DNA from: HGM04593 sp964470845
GTDB taxonomy: Bacteria > Bacteroidota > Bacteroidia > Bacteroidales > Bacteroidaceae
Direction of reading: 5' to 3'
Assembly (NCBI GenBank): GCA_964470845.1
Contig: CAYYEL010000028.1
Coordinates: 1-25,460, forward strand
DNA: 25,460 bases
Within the stretch, counting starts at the first letter, position 1; the number at the start of each line of letters is the position of its first letter. Both the position numbers and the translations under genes were made by a program. The notes beneath the pieces were generated by a model that saw only the letters and a list, made by a program, of their open reading frames with translations, searched no databases and was not told the origin of the DNA. Below, in pieces: positions 8,337 through 16,248 of the stretch.

Positions 8337-9290
8337 ATGGGAATATTTAAGCATATCAGACAATATATGGATAACAGTCCAACACTCAAGCCATATCTTT
8401 TAATGTGGTTGCGTAAAACTACAAAAACCATAAATAAATGGCCAGAGGAGAAGTTTATAAAAGGCGTTATGGATTGTTATCAACGTCGAATGGGATATAC
8501 ATTTGACTTGCAGAATCCTGTGTTATTTACAGAGAAGTTGCAATGGTATAAAGTATATTATAAGAGAGATGATTTTGCTAATGTAACAGATAAACATTTG
8601 TTTAAGTCATATGTTGAGGAACGTCTTGGCAAGGGTTATACCATACCAATGATTAAAGTATGGGATAATATCAAAGACATTGAAAAAGACTGGGATTCAC
8701 TACCTGAGGAGTTTGTTCTGAAAGCAAACTTACAAGCGAACGGACTAAACATTAAAATAATACATAAAAAAAGTGAAGTTGATTTCAAGGAACTCAAAAA
8801 GGAATTAAAAAGATGGCTAAAGGTTAGGAACACACTTATAAACTCTTGGGATTGGCATTTCTACAATGGTACGCCAAAGATATTGGCCGAGGAATATATG
8901 GCAAATTTTGAAGACCAGTTATTTGACTACAAATTCTTCTGTTTCGATGGGAAACCGTATTGTATATATGTTGCACAAGACCATTTTGGAAAAGATGGTT
9001 CACACATCTCATTCTACGACTTGAATTGGAAGAAAATGGAGGTTAAGTATGGCAACCATATAGTAGGTGATGCTGAAAAACCCAAACATTTCAACGAAAT
9101 GGTTGAGATCGCCAAAAAACTCTCAAAAGGTTTCCCATTTGTAAGAGTTGACTTTTTTGATACAGACGAACAAGTTTATGTCGCAGAGTTAACATTTGCA
9201 CCTGGTGGAGGCGCCACTCCATATCATCCGGAATCTTTCAATAAAGAATTGGGAGATATGTTCAATTTACCCAAAGAAGAAAACAAATAA
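8337..9290 (+). CDS. TupA-like ATP-grasp protein
   Basis: A 317-residue member of the TupA-like ATP-grasp family, named after the tupA product needed for teichuronopeptide (a glucuronate/glutamate polymer) in alkaliphilic Bacillus. Recognisable parts are LQNPVLFTEKLQWYKVYYKR (about residues 58-77), the ATP-contact segment EEFVLKANLQANGLNIKI, ILAEEYMANFEDQLFDYKFF, CFDGKPYCIYVAQDHFGKDG, and the metal-binding end FPFVRVDFF followed by VAELTFAPGGG. Related proteins occur in many O-antigen and capsule clusters, where some may act as glycosyl or phosphoglycosyl-modifying enzymes, so function is not settled. Standing 9 bases before a glutamate racemase gene, a role in putting glutamate on the glycan is attractive, but this is inference. 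Confidence 0.75.
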   Translation: MGIFKHIRQYMDNSPTLKPYLLMWLRKTTKTINKWPEEKFIKGVMDCYQRRMGYTFDLQNPVLFTEKLQWYKVYYKRDDFANVTDKHLFKSYVEERLGKGYTIPMIKVWDNIKDIEKDWDSLPEEFVLKANLQANGLNIKIIHKKSEVDFKELKKELKRWLKVRNTLINSWDWHFYNGTPKILAEEYMANFEDQLFDYKFFCFDGKPYCIYVAQDHFGKDGSHISFYDLNWKKMEVKYGNHIVGDAEKPKHFNEMVEIAKKLSKGFPFVRVDFFDTDEQVYVAELTFAPGGGATPYHPESFNKELGDMFNLPKEENK

Positions 9291-9299
9291 CACTAACCA

Positions 9300-10073
9300 A
9301 TGGCAAAAATAGGTATATTTGATTCTGGTGTTGGTGGACTTTCTGTTTTTCGTGAAATAAAGAAAGTTCTGCCATCTGCAAGTTACTTTTATTATGGAGA
9401 CAATGCAAATTGTCCATACGGTATAAAAGGCCCTAATTTTATTCTTGAGCGTTCTGTTCAGATTACAGACTTTCTGCTTTCCAAGGGTGTTGATATAATT
9501 GTCATCGCATGTAATACAGCTACATCATATGCAATGGATCACCTCAAGGAAACATATGATATACCTTTTGTTGGAACCGTTCCGGGGATAAAGCCTGCTG
9601 CAAAGGAAACAAACACAGGTATAATTGGAGTATTGGCAACGTTCGGTACTTTAAATGCGCCATTATATAATAGTATAAAAAACATTTGGGGAGCAAATAT
9701 CATTGTGTTAGAACATATTGGAGACGGATTTGTAGAGTTAGTAGAACGCTTGGAGTTGTCGGGTAAAAATGCCGAAGACATTATCAAGAAAAGTGTCAAG
9801 CCATTAGTCTCTAATGGAGCAGATTGTCTAGTTCTTGGATGCACACACTACCCTTTTCTCAAAGAAACCATTGAAAAGGTTGCAAATGAAATAAAGCCTG
9901 AAAGTACGCCTTTTGTTGATATTTACGATTCTGCACCGGCGATTGCAAAAAATGTATATAACATTTTATTTAATAGTGGTGTAAAATTAGAAGAAGATGC
10001 TCCTATTGTCGAGTTGTACTCATCTGGAGCAAAAGAATGTTTGGAGAAATTATATGACGAATGTTTAAGATAA
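9300..10073 (+). CDS. murI: Glutamate (or aspartate/glutamate) racemase inside the polysaccharide operon
   Basis: A 257-residue cofactor-independent racemase, normal MurI length, interconverting L- and D-glutamate. Asp8 and Ser9 in IGIFDSGVGGLSV, Cys71 in IACNTAT and Cys181-His183 in LGCTHYPFL are the two catalytic cysteines and their partners, all present. The substrate loop GDNANCPYG differs from the more common GDTARxPYG. MurI normally supplies D-Glu for peptidoglycan and maps away from polysaccharide genes. Here it is 9 bases after the TupA-like gene and 15 before the nucleotidyltransferase, with A+T-rich cluster-like codon use. It may be the only murI of the cell or a second, dedicated copy. 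The symbol reflects the family, not proof of the housekeeping role. Confidence 0.85.
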   Translation: MAKIGIFDSGVGGLSVFREIKKVLPSASYFYYGDNANCPYGIKGPNFILERSVQITDFLLSKGVDIIVIACNTATSYAMDHLKETYDIPFVGTVPGIKPAAKETNTGIIGVLATFGTLNAPLYNSIKNIWGANIIVLEHIGDGFVELVERLELSGKNAEDIIKKSVKPLVSNGADCLVLGCTHYPFLKETIEKVANEIKPESTPFVDIYDSAPAIAKNVYNILFNSGVKLEEDAPIVELYSSGAKECLEKLYDECLR

Positions 10074-10088
10074 AACAATGATATACTC

Positions 10089-11147
10089 ATGAAAACTCAA
10101 GATATTGAAAAACGCTCTATTCAAGGGAGTAAAAGCATACTTGAAGCTCTTAAACTTATGGACGCATCAAAGGCTCGATTGTTATTTGTCTTTGAGAAGA
10201 GTAAATTTGAAGGGTTGTTGACTATTGGAGATATTCAGCGAGCGATTCTTAAAGATGTAAACCTTACAGAGCCTATGTCATTTATATTGAATAAGGACAA
10301 GGTGTATGCATCAACAGATGAATCTCTTGAGTCAATAAAGAAGAAGACCGAAAGAATGCGTGCTGAATGTATGCCGGTAGTTGATGAAAACGGTAACCTT
10401 GTAAAGGTCTATTCATGGAAAGACCTTTTCGGAAACAAAGCACAAAATGAATACCCAAGCCTTAACATTCCAGTCGTTATTATGGCCGGTGGTATGGGTA
10501 GTCGCCTTGCACCACTCACAAACATTTATCCCAAGCCGCTTATACCCATTGGTGAAAAAACAATTGTAGAGTCGATAATGGATAAATTTGTTAACTACAA
10601 TTGCCATGATTTCTTTATGTCTGTAAATTATAAGTCTGACACAATAAAGAATTACTTCGATTTTATAAAGAACCCACAATACAATATCCAATACTTTCAA
10701 GAGGATAAGCCTATGGGAACTGCCGGCAGTTTGCGACTGCTCAAGGATAAAATAAACAGCACATTTTTTGTGTCTAATTGTGATATTCTTATTGAAGAAG
10801 ATTATGCGAATATACTTGAGTACCATCGCAGTAACAATAATGAACTAACTGTTGTAGCAGCGGTAAAGACATTCTCAATACCCTATGGAACAATCGTTAC
10901 CGGCGAAAACGGCCTATTGGAATCTATTGAAGAAAAACCGACACTCTCGTTCAAAATCAACACTGGATTGTACATTCTTGAACCTACACTATTAGAAGAT
11001 ATTCCGGATGAATTCTTCCATATAACCCATTTGATGGAGAAGTTAAAGGTTCAAGGTCGTCGAGTAGGCGTATATCCTATCAGCCAAAACGATTGGAAAG
11101 ATATGGGTGATTGGAAAGAGTATCTTAAACTAATTAAAGTATTATAA
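10089..11147 (+). CDS. CBS-domain sugar-1-phosphate nucleotidyltransferase (PtmE-like)
   Basis: A 352-residue two-part protein. Residues 1 to about 118 form a pair of CBS motifs (GLLTIGDIQRAILK; MPVVDENGNLVKVYSWKDLF), probably a ligand-sensing module. From about 127 a nucleotidyltransferase domain follows with IMAGGMGSRLAPLTNIYPKP (132-151; Lys149 for the sugar phosphate), PMGTAGSLRLL and the metal-binding SNCDILIEEDY. The same architecture occurs in Campylobacter PtmE, the GlcN-1-phosphate guanylyltransferase that starts the GDP-linked legionaminate route. Here none of the later legionaminate enzymes (NeuB-like synthase, CMP transferase) is visible. It may therefore activate a different sugar, as a GDP-, UDP- or CDP-derivative. 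Its TAA shares one base with the following ATG, so the downstream glycosyltransferase is probably coupled. Confidence 0.8.
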   Translation: MKTQDIEKRSIQGSKSILEALKLMDASKARLLFVFEKSKFEGLLTIGDIQRAILKDVNLTEPMSFILNKDKVYASTDESLESIKKKTERMRAECMPVVDENGNLVKVYSWKDLFGNKAQNEYPSLNIPVVIMAGGMGSRLAPLTNIYPKPLIPIGEKTIVESIMDKFVNYNCHDFFMSVNYKSDTIKNYFDFIKNPQYNIQYFQEDKPMGTAGSLRLLKDKINSTFFVSNCDILIEEDYANILEYHRSNNNELTVVAAVKTFSIPYGTIVTGENGLLESIEEKPTLSFKINTGLYILEPTLLEDIPDEFFHITHLMEKLKVQGRRVGVYPISQNDWKDMGDWKEYLKLIKVL

Positions 11148-12457
11148 TGGATAAACAAAAGATAAAAGTCGTTTGGATTGCTACATTCAAAAATGCCGAA
11201 TTGCGCAATAATCTTCAAATCAAGATTCCCTTTTTCCTTAAGCTTGCAATGAGACTATGTGGAAAAAAGACTTTGAAAGGGGAAACAGATTCGGCGCAAT
11301 GGGTAACTAACGGAATAAAAGAGTTTAAGAATTTCAAAGACATAGAGCTACACGTTATAACTTATGCAACAAATCTAAAGGGCAAAATACAGAATTTTGT
11401 AATTGACGGCATCCACTACCACATATACAATTCCAGTTGTTTCTCGTTTGCCGGACAGTTAAAGAAAAAAATTGGCCTATTTGATTCCAAGCATAAGAAA
11501 GACAGAGCGACTATTAAGAAGATTATTGCAGAAATTAACCCGGATATTGTACACATTATCGGTGCCGAGAATCCTGAATACTCTTTATCGGCACTTGACG
11601 CACCAACTGATAAACCGTTGGTGTTGAGTCTGCAAACACTTATGCTAATGCCTAATTTCTTTGAAAACTACCCAATAAGCAAATCTATTTACGATTATCG
11701 AAGTACAATTGAAAGAAAAGTCATAGACCGTGCCGACTACATATGCTCTAGAGCAAAAATCTATAAAAAATACATATTGGAAAACATAAAGCAAGATGCA
11801 ATAATGTTGAATATGGGAATTGCTTTAGGTGTCGATCCTGTCATTGATCCCAGGATTGAGAAAAAATACGATTTTGTGTATTTTGCCAATAATATCAGCA
11901 AGGCTTTCGACTATGCGCTTGAGTGTTTTGTAATTGCCAAGAAAACGCACCCTCAAATAACTATGAATGTGATAGGCGGTTACAGCGAAGCTTTTATTCA
12001 ACAGATGATGGCACGAATAACGGAATTGGGACTGAACAGTAGCATTACATTCAGTGGACGCCTTGCAACTCACACTGATGTAATGTTAAATATACAGAAA
12101 TCACGTTTTGCACTACTACCGCTTAAGGTGGATTTGATGTCCGGAACCGTGCGAGAGGCGATGAGACATGGATTACCTACATTATCAACAATAACAAAAG
12201 AAACACCTTTACTCAATGACATAAGAGAGTCAATACTTCTGAGCGAGGTAGGTGATTATGAAAAAATGGCCGCTAATATGTGCCGTTTGCTTGATGATGC
12301 GGAATTTGCACAGAAAATATGCGAAAATGGAAAAAGAACCATAGAGGAAAGATATAGCAACAGTGCATATATGGAGCAGTGGCGCAGGGGATATTATGAA
12401 ATTCTTGACAATTTCCATAACAATACCCCATTCAGTGAATATATACAAAAGCAATAG
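11147..12457 (+). CDS. Glycosyltransferase, GT4-like
   Basis: A 436-residue GT-B glycosyltransferase, the second of three in the window. The amino-terminal acceptor domain includes INPDIVHIIGAENPEYSLSA (around residue 127). The carboxy-terminal donor domain has YDFVYFANNISKAFDYALEC, MNVIGGYSEAFIQQM, ITFSGRLATHTDVML and LMSGTVREAMRHGLPTLST, the last being the equivalent of the nucleotide-sugar binding site with a conserved-type Glu. No signal peptide or membrane segment is seen, so it should act at the inner face of the cytoplasmic membrane on the lipid-linked intermediate. The start overlaps the stop of the nucleotidyltransferase (TAATG). Linkage and sugar are unknown. Confidence 0.85.
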   Translation: MDKQKIKVVWIATFKNAELRNNLQIKIPFFLKLAMRLCGKKTLKGETDSAQWVTNGIKEFKNFKDIELHVITYATNLKGKIQNFVIDGIHYHIYNSSCFSFAGQLKKKIGLFDSKHKKDRATIKKIIAEINPDIVHIIGAENPEYSLSALDAPTDKPLVLSLQTLMLMPNFFENYPISKSIYDYRSTIERKVIDRADYICSRAKIYKKYILENIKQDAIMLNMGIALGVDPVIDPRIEKKYDFVYFANNISKAFDYALECFVIAKKTHPQITMNVIGGYSEAFIQQMMARITELGLNSSITFSGRLATHTDVMLNIQKSRFALLPLKVDLMSGTVREAMRHGLPTLSTITKETPLLNDIRESILLSEVGDYEKMAANMCRLLDDAEFAQKICENGKRTIEERYSNSAYMEQWRRGYYEILDNFHNNTPFSEYIQKQ

Positions 12458-12504
12458 AAAAGAGTAAATCATTATTCAATCACACTTTAAAAACATAGCA
12501 CTAT

Positions 12505-13116
12505 ATGCGACTGATGGATTTAAAAACATTCGTGATGAGATATAAAAACAAATTCTATATAGTTTGGAATAGAATTAAATTCAAACTATATGGGGTTAAT
12601 TATGGAAAGAACTTTAAAATATACAATAAGATTTATTTGTTATTCGGGAAAGGTGCTAAAATTGAGATTGGGGATGATTTTACATTTACGAGCGGAGACA
12701 ATATAAATGCACTTGCAAGAAATTTACGTGGCAGTATCAGACTTTCTCCAAATGCGACCCTTAAAATAGGCAACAATGTAGGAATAGGTTCTGCGTGTAT
12801 AAGGGTTAATGAAAGCATTACATTCGGAAATAATATAAGGGTTGGCGGAGATTGTATTTTTAATGATAGCAATTCACATAGCTTGAATTTCTTAGATAGA
12901 AGGCATTTTTCAACAGATGGTGTAAACAAAATAAATGCTCCTATCGTAATTGAAGACGATGTTTTGATTGGAACAAGGTGTATTATATTAAAAGGAGTTA
13001 CTATTGGCGCTCGCAGTATTATTGGCGCTGGTAGCGTCGTTACAAAATCAATACCACCGGATTGTATTGCGGCGGGTAACCCTGCTAAGATAATCAAGCA
13101 GATAAATTGCAAATGA
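12505..13116 (+). CDS. Hexapeptide-repeat O-acetyltransferase
   Basis: A 203-residue beta-helix acyltransferase, the fourth in the locus. The amino-terminal 45 residues are basic and hydrophobic. The helix starts near AKIEIGDDFTFTSGDNI and passes LKIGNNVGIGSACIRV, FGNNIRVGGDCIFNDSNSHS (likely catalytic His), IVIEDDVLIGTRCIILKGVT and IIGAGSVVTKSIPPD, ending in the cap AAGNPAKII. The organisation resembles WcaF/WbbJ-type sugar O-acetyltransferases. The first ATG (12505) is used; ATG 12514 is an alternative only three codons later. It lies 47 bases after the glycosyltransferase and before the flippase gene. Probable role: O-acetylating the repeat unit before export. Confidence 0.85.
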   Translation: MRLMDLKTFVMRYKNKFYIVWNRIKFKLYGVNYGKNFKIYNKIYLLFGKGAKIEIGDDFTFTSGDNINALARNLRGSIRLSPNATLKIGNNVGIGSACIRVNESITFGNNIRVGGDCIFNDSNSHSLNFLDRRHFSTDGVNKINAPIVIEDDVLIGTRCIILKGVTIGARSIIGAGSVVTKSIPPDCIAAGNPAKIIKQINCK

Positions 13117-13190
13117 CACTAAAGAATGCATCTTTTGTACAATAGTAACAGATTACAAATGATTTTACAGTATAATATAACTTAAAATAG

Positions 13191-14717
13191 ATGACACAAG
13201 ACGCAAACAAGAAGATTTTAAAGAACACCATAGCACTCTATTGCCGTACTGCTTTTACCATGGTGATTTCCTTTTTTACTGTGCGTTTCACATTGCAGGT
13301 TCTGGGTGTTGAGGATTATGGATTGTACAACCTTGTAGGCAGCATTGCCGCGATGTTCTCATTTATGAACCTATCAATGGGAACGGCTGTGCAACGTTTT
13401 TTCTCTTATGAGATTGGTAAAGGAGAGAATGGACAGGTAGATCGCGTATTCGGTGTTGGCATCTATCTTCACACGATAATTGCGCTTGTAACCCTTTTAG
13501 CCGGTGAATTGTTCGCGTTTTTCTTCTTTGATTCGCTGAACATCCCTACGGGTAGGCTAACGGTTGCTATGATAGTCTTCCAAATATCTCTTGCATCAAT
13601 GTTCTGTGGTATTATCACAGTCCCGTATAGTGCTTTACTTAGGGCAAGGGAGGAATTCTCGAAGTATGCAATTCTTGACATTGTGCAGGCACTGTTAAGG
13701 CTTGGAGTGTTGCTGTTGCTGTTTGCTACAGATTTTGACAGGCTTATACTGTTTTCAGCCTTAAACTTGATGGTCTCTATCCTGTATATTCTAGGAATAA
13801 TATTCTTTGCACGTAAATACAAGGAGGCGCGTTTCTGCATAATAAGAGATAAAAAACTGATAAAAGAGATGTTCAGTTTCATATCTCTACTGATAGCAAC
13901 TGTACTGTTCTCTGTTGCACGTAACAATGGACTTGTTATGCTTATAAATATGTTCTTTGGGCTTACAGTCAATGCTGCTTATGCTGTTGCTGCACAGATG
14001 ATGCATATGGTTTCACATTTTGCAAACAATTTCAAACAGTCAATAGTGCCACAGATAATGTCAAGTTACAGTGCCGGCAATATGGATCGAATGAAGACGC
14101 TGCTATTTACGGGAACAAAAATTACATTTATTCTAATGATGTGCATTACAATGCCGTTTATAGTAGAGCCATATTTTGTTCTTGATATTCTGCTTGATGA
14201 GGTCCCTGAATATGCAGCAGAGTTTACACGCTTGGTACTCATCAACACAAACATTGCTACATTCACCTATTTTCTTTATCAAGGTGTTCACGCGACCGGT
14301 AAAATAAAGTACCAACAACTGACTTACTCCTCAATATATCTTATCAACCTTATAGGTGTATATGTGGTATTCAAAATTGGATTCGGTTTTTATTCGGCAA
14401 TGTATGTAACAATGGTATGTTCATTCTTGCAGTGTGTTACCAACGTGTATTATGCCAACAAGACTTATAAACTGGAGATTTCGGAATTCATCAATAAGGC
14501 TGTGTTGCCATCCTTGCTTCTATGTACGATAATCTCCGTGCCTTCGTTTGCGATTACAAATATGTTAGAAATAGGATATACAAGAGCTATACTGGTAGCC
14601 GTATCAATTGCTTCAACAATACTCCTTGGTTCGTATTTTTTATATCTGAACAAACACGAGAAAGACTTCTGCAAGCGTACCATTTCAAAAATATTAGGGC
14701 GTAAAAAATATAATTAA
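13191..14717 (+). CDS. wzx: Wzx-type polysaccharide flippase
   Basis: A 508-residue inner-membrane protein of the MATE/polysaccharide-transporter superfamily that would flip undecaprenyl-diphosphate-linked repeat units to the periplasm. About 12-14 hydrophobic helices can be counted, starting with TIALYCRTAFTMVISFFTVR. The early motif LGVEDYGLYNLVGSIAAMF is characteristic of O-antigen/capsule flippases of Bacteroidetes. Polar positions within helices (e.g. SLLIATVLFSVARNNGLVML) fit a lipid-linked-sugar cavity. The tail is basic (GRKKYN). The following gene is a Wzy-like polymerase, so export is by the Wzx/Wzy route rather than by an ABC transporter. The symbol is by family and context. Confidence 0.88.
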   Translation: MTQDANKKILKNTIALYCRTAFTMVISFFTVRFTLQVLGVEDYGLYNLVGSIAAMFSFMNLSMGTAVQRFFSYEIGKGENGQVDRVFGVGIYLHTIIALVTLLAGELFAFFFFDSLNIPTGRLTVAMIVFQISLASMFCGIITVPYSALLRAREEFSKYAILDIVQALLRLGVLLLLFATDFDRLILFSALNLMVSILYILGIIFFARKYKEARFCIIRDKKLIKEMFSFISLLIATVLFSVARNNGLVMLINMFFGLTVNAAYAVAAQMMHMVSHFANNFKQSIVPQIMSSYSAGNMDRMKTLLFTGTKITFILMMCITMPFIVEPYFVLDILLDEVPEYAAEFTRLVLINTNIATFTYFLYQGVHATGKIKYQQLTYSSIYLINLIGVYVVFKIGFGFYSAMYVTMVCSFLQCVTNVYYANKTYKLEISEFINKAVLPSLLLCTIISVPSFAITNMLEIGYTRAILVAVSIASTILLGSYFLYLNKHEKDFCKRTISKILGRKKYN

Positions 14718-14741
14718 AATCTATAAGCAAGAACTTCATAT

Positions 14742-15923
14742 ATGATTGGACAAGAGAAAATAAGTAAGCTTGACATCATTGCAACAACGATGCTATTATT
14801 GATGTCAGGAACTATATATTTCTATATTCTTTTGGGGAATGTGTTCATACCATTGTATTTCCTTTTTGGAATATTTTATTATCACTGCAAGTCAAAGACA
14901 ATTGCTAATAAAGCAAATGTTCAATTTATTATATTATGGATGTTTTATCTCTTTGCAAATTATTTTATTATCAATCCTAACCACACTGCAGGAATAATTC
15001 CCGGAATAATTCTTTCCTTGATTTCCATAGGTTCGTTTTGCATTGTATCCAAGTTGAAATACTCCGTGTTCAAATATCTGATACTGAGAATTGTAGCATT
15101 GCTTGCTTTTGTCAGCATCATTCACTTCGTTCTATACGAAATAGGAATTATTTCTCCTATGCGCGTTGAAACAAATACCGGAAAATTCTATCTCTCATTT
15201 CTACACAGGCACATAGAAGGACGGTTGTCCGGAATGTATTGGGAACCAGGTGCATACCAGATTATCCTTAATTTTACACTTATACTATACTTGGGGAATT
15301 TAGCAAAGGGCAATGTTACGGGGCGTGAGAAACTTATGATTTGCATTATAGTACTGGCTTCCTTGCTTACAGGCTCTACTGCATCATATTTTGTTCTATG
15401 TATAATTGTTGCCAGCTATATTATCGTTACATACAGAAACAATCGAATTACAATAAATATGCTACTCAGGCTCTTTTTACTTGTCGGGGTAGGTGTTGTG
15501 GCAATCGTTGTAATGCTAAATTCTTCGACAGTTCAAGATAAACTTGCTCAAGAGGGACATGAGAATAGCTCGTATGATATTAGAAAGAATGATAATCTTG
15601 CACTAATGCAATTGGTTTTGGAGAAACCTATTTTCGGGTGGGGTATAAATACCGAGGAGTACGCCGCGCGTTCCAAGCAACTTGACAACAGAACTGCATC
15701 CAACGGTCCATTGGCATTTACTGCAAATTATGGAATAATCGTCGCCTGTATATTTTTTGTGATAATGTACAATAATATAAAGAAATTCGGTATTGGTTTA
15801 CCACCACTCATAGCATTCGCAACAATAATATTTATGATTTCATTTCAGAACTTTATGATGTTTCCGTTAATGTTTACTATATATCTTAGATTTGCAAATG
15901 AACAAAAAATGAGAACTATCTGA
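14742..15923 (+). CDS. wzy: Wzy-like O-antigen/capsule polymerase
   Basis: A 393-residue polytopic membrane protein with about ten predicted helices and a large polar loop after mid-length. It would polymerise flipped repeat units in the periplasm. The motif GRLSGMYWEPGAYQIILNFT (WEPG, around residues 155-175) is a common mark of Wzy polymerases. A second, EKPIFGWGINTEEYAARSKQ, resembles the periplasmic loop of the O-antigen ligase/polymerase superfamily, in which the loop carries functional Arg and His residues. Such proteins are poorly conserved, so Wzy is assigned from topology, these motifs and position right after wzx. A ligase (WaaL-like) is the main alternative. Start ATG 14742, 24 bases after the wzx stop. 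Confidence 0.8.
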   Translation: MIGQEKISKLDIIATTMLLLMSGTIYFYILLGNVFIPLYFLFGIFYYHCKSKTIANKANVQFIILWMFYLFANYFIINPNHTAGIIPGIILSLISIGSFCIVSKLKYSVFKYLILRIVALLAFVSIIHFVLYEIGIISPMRVETNTGKFYLSFLHRHIEGRLSGMYWEPGAYQIILNFTLILYLGNLAKGNVTGREKLMICIIVLASLLTGSTASYFVLCIIVASYIIVTYRNNRITINMLLRLFLLVGVGVVAIVVMLNSSTVQDKLAQEGHENSSYDIRKNDNLALMQLVLEKPIFGWGINTEEYAARSKQLDNRTASNGPLAFTANYGIIVACIFFVIMYNNIKKFGIGLPPLIAFATIIFMISFQNFMMFPLMFTIYLRFANEQKMRTI

Positions 15924-16248
15924 TAACACTAAATTTCTTCGGCGACATCGTAGTCCCAAAAGTATATTGGTAAGTAACTTAAGGGTATTCTTGGTTGCAA
16001 TACATAGAACGGCTCAAAAAGAACAAGTTTAATCGTCGCCTTTGTTTAGCATAAAAATAGACGGTAAATCCATTGAATATAACACTACTACACTGATATT
16101 TAATGATACTTGCATAGAGATTGATAACTCAAAGGATGCTAAAAACTATTTGGATAGTTTCAATGAAGCTCTAATCAATGAAGAATTTAGATGTGAGAGC
16201 CATAGATGAAGCCAAATTAAGAGCTATAAAAAACAAACATAAGATATT
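15924..16248 (+). other. Non-genic stretch with decayed coding traces
   Basis: A gap of 325 bases between wzy and the last glycosyltransferase. It holds no intact gene. One frame is open from about 16033 to the TGA at 16207-16209 without an ATG, containing SIKIDGKSIEYNTTTL and DAKNYLDSFNEALINEEF. A different short ORF (ATG 16178 to TAA 16267, 29 codons, MKNLDVRAIDEAKLRAIKN) overlaps the start of the next gene. Near the wzy stop a frame reads NFFGDIVVPKVYW before stopping. I read this as a gene that has lost its start and been frameshifted; the family is not recognised. No promoter or terminator was seen. Confidence 0.4.
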
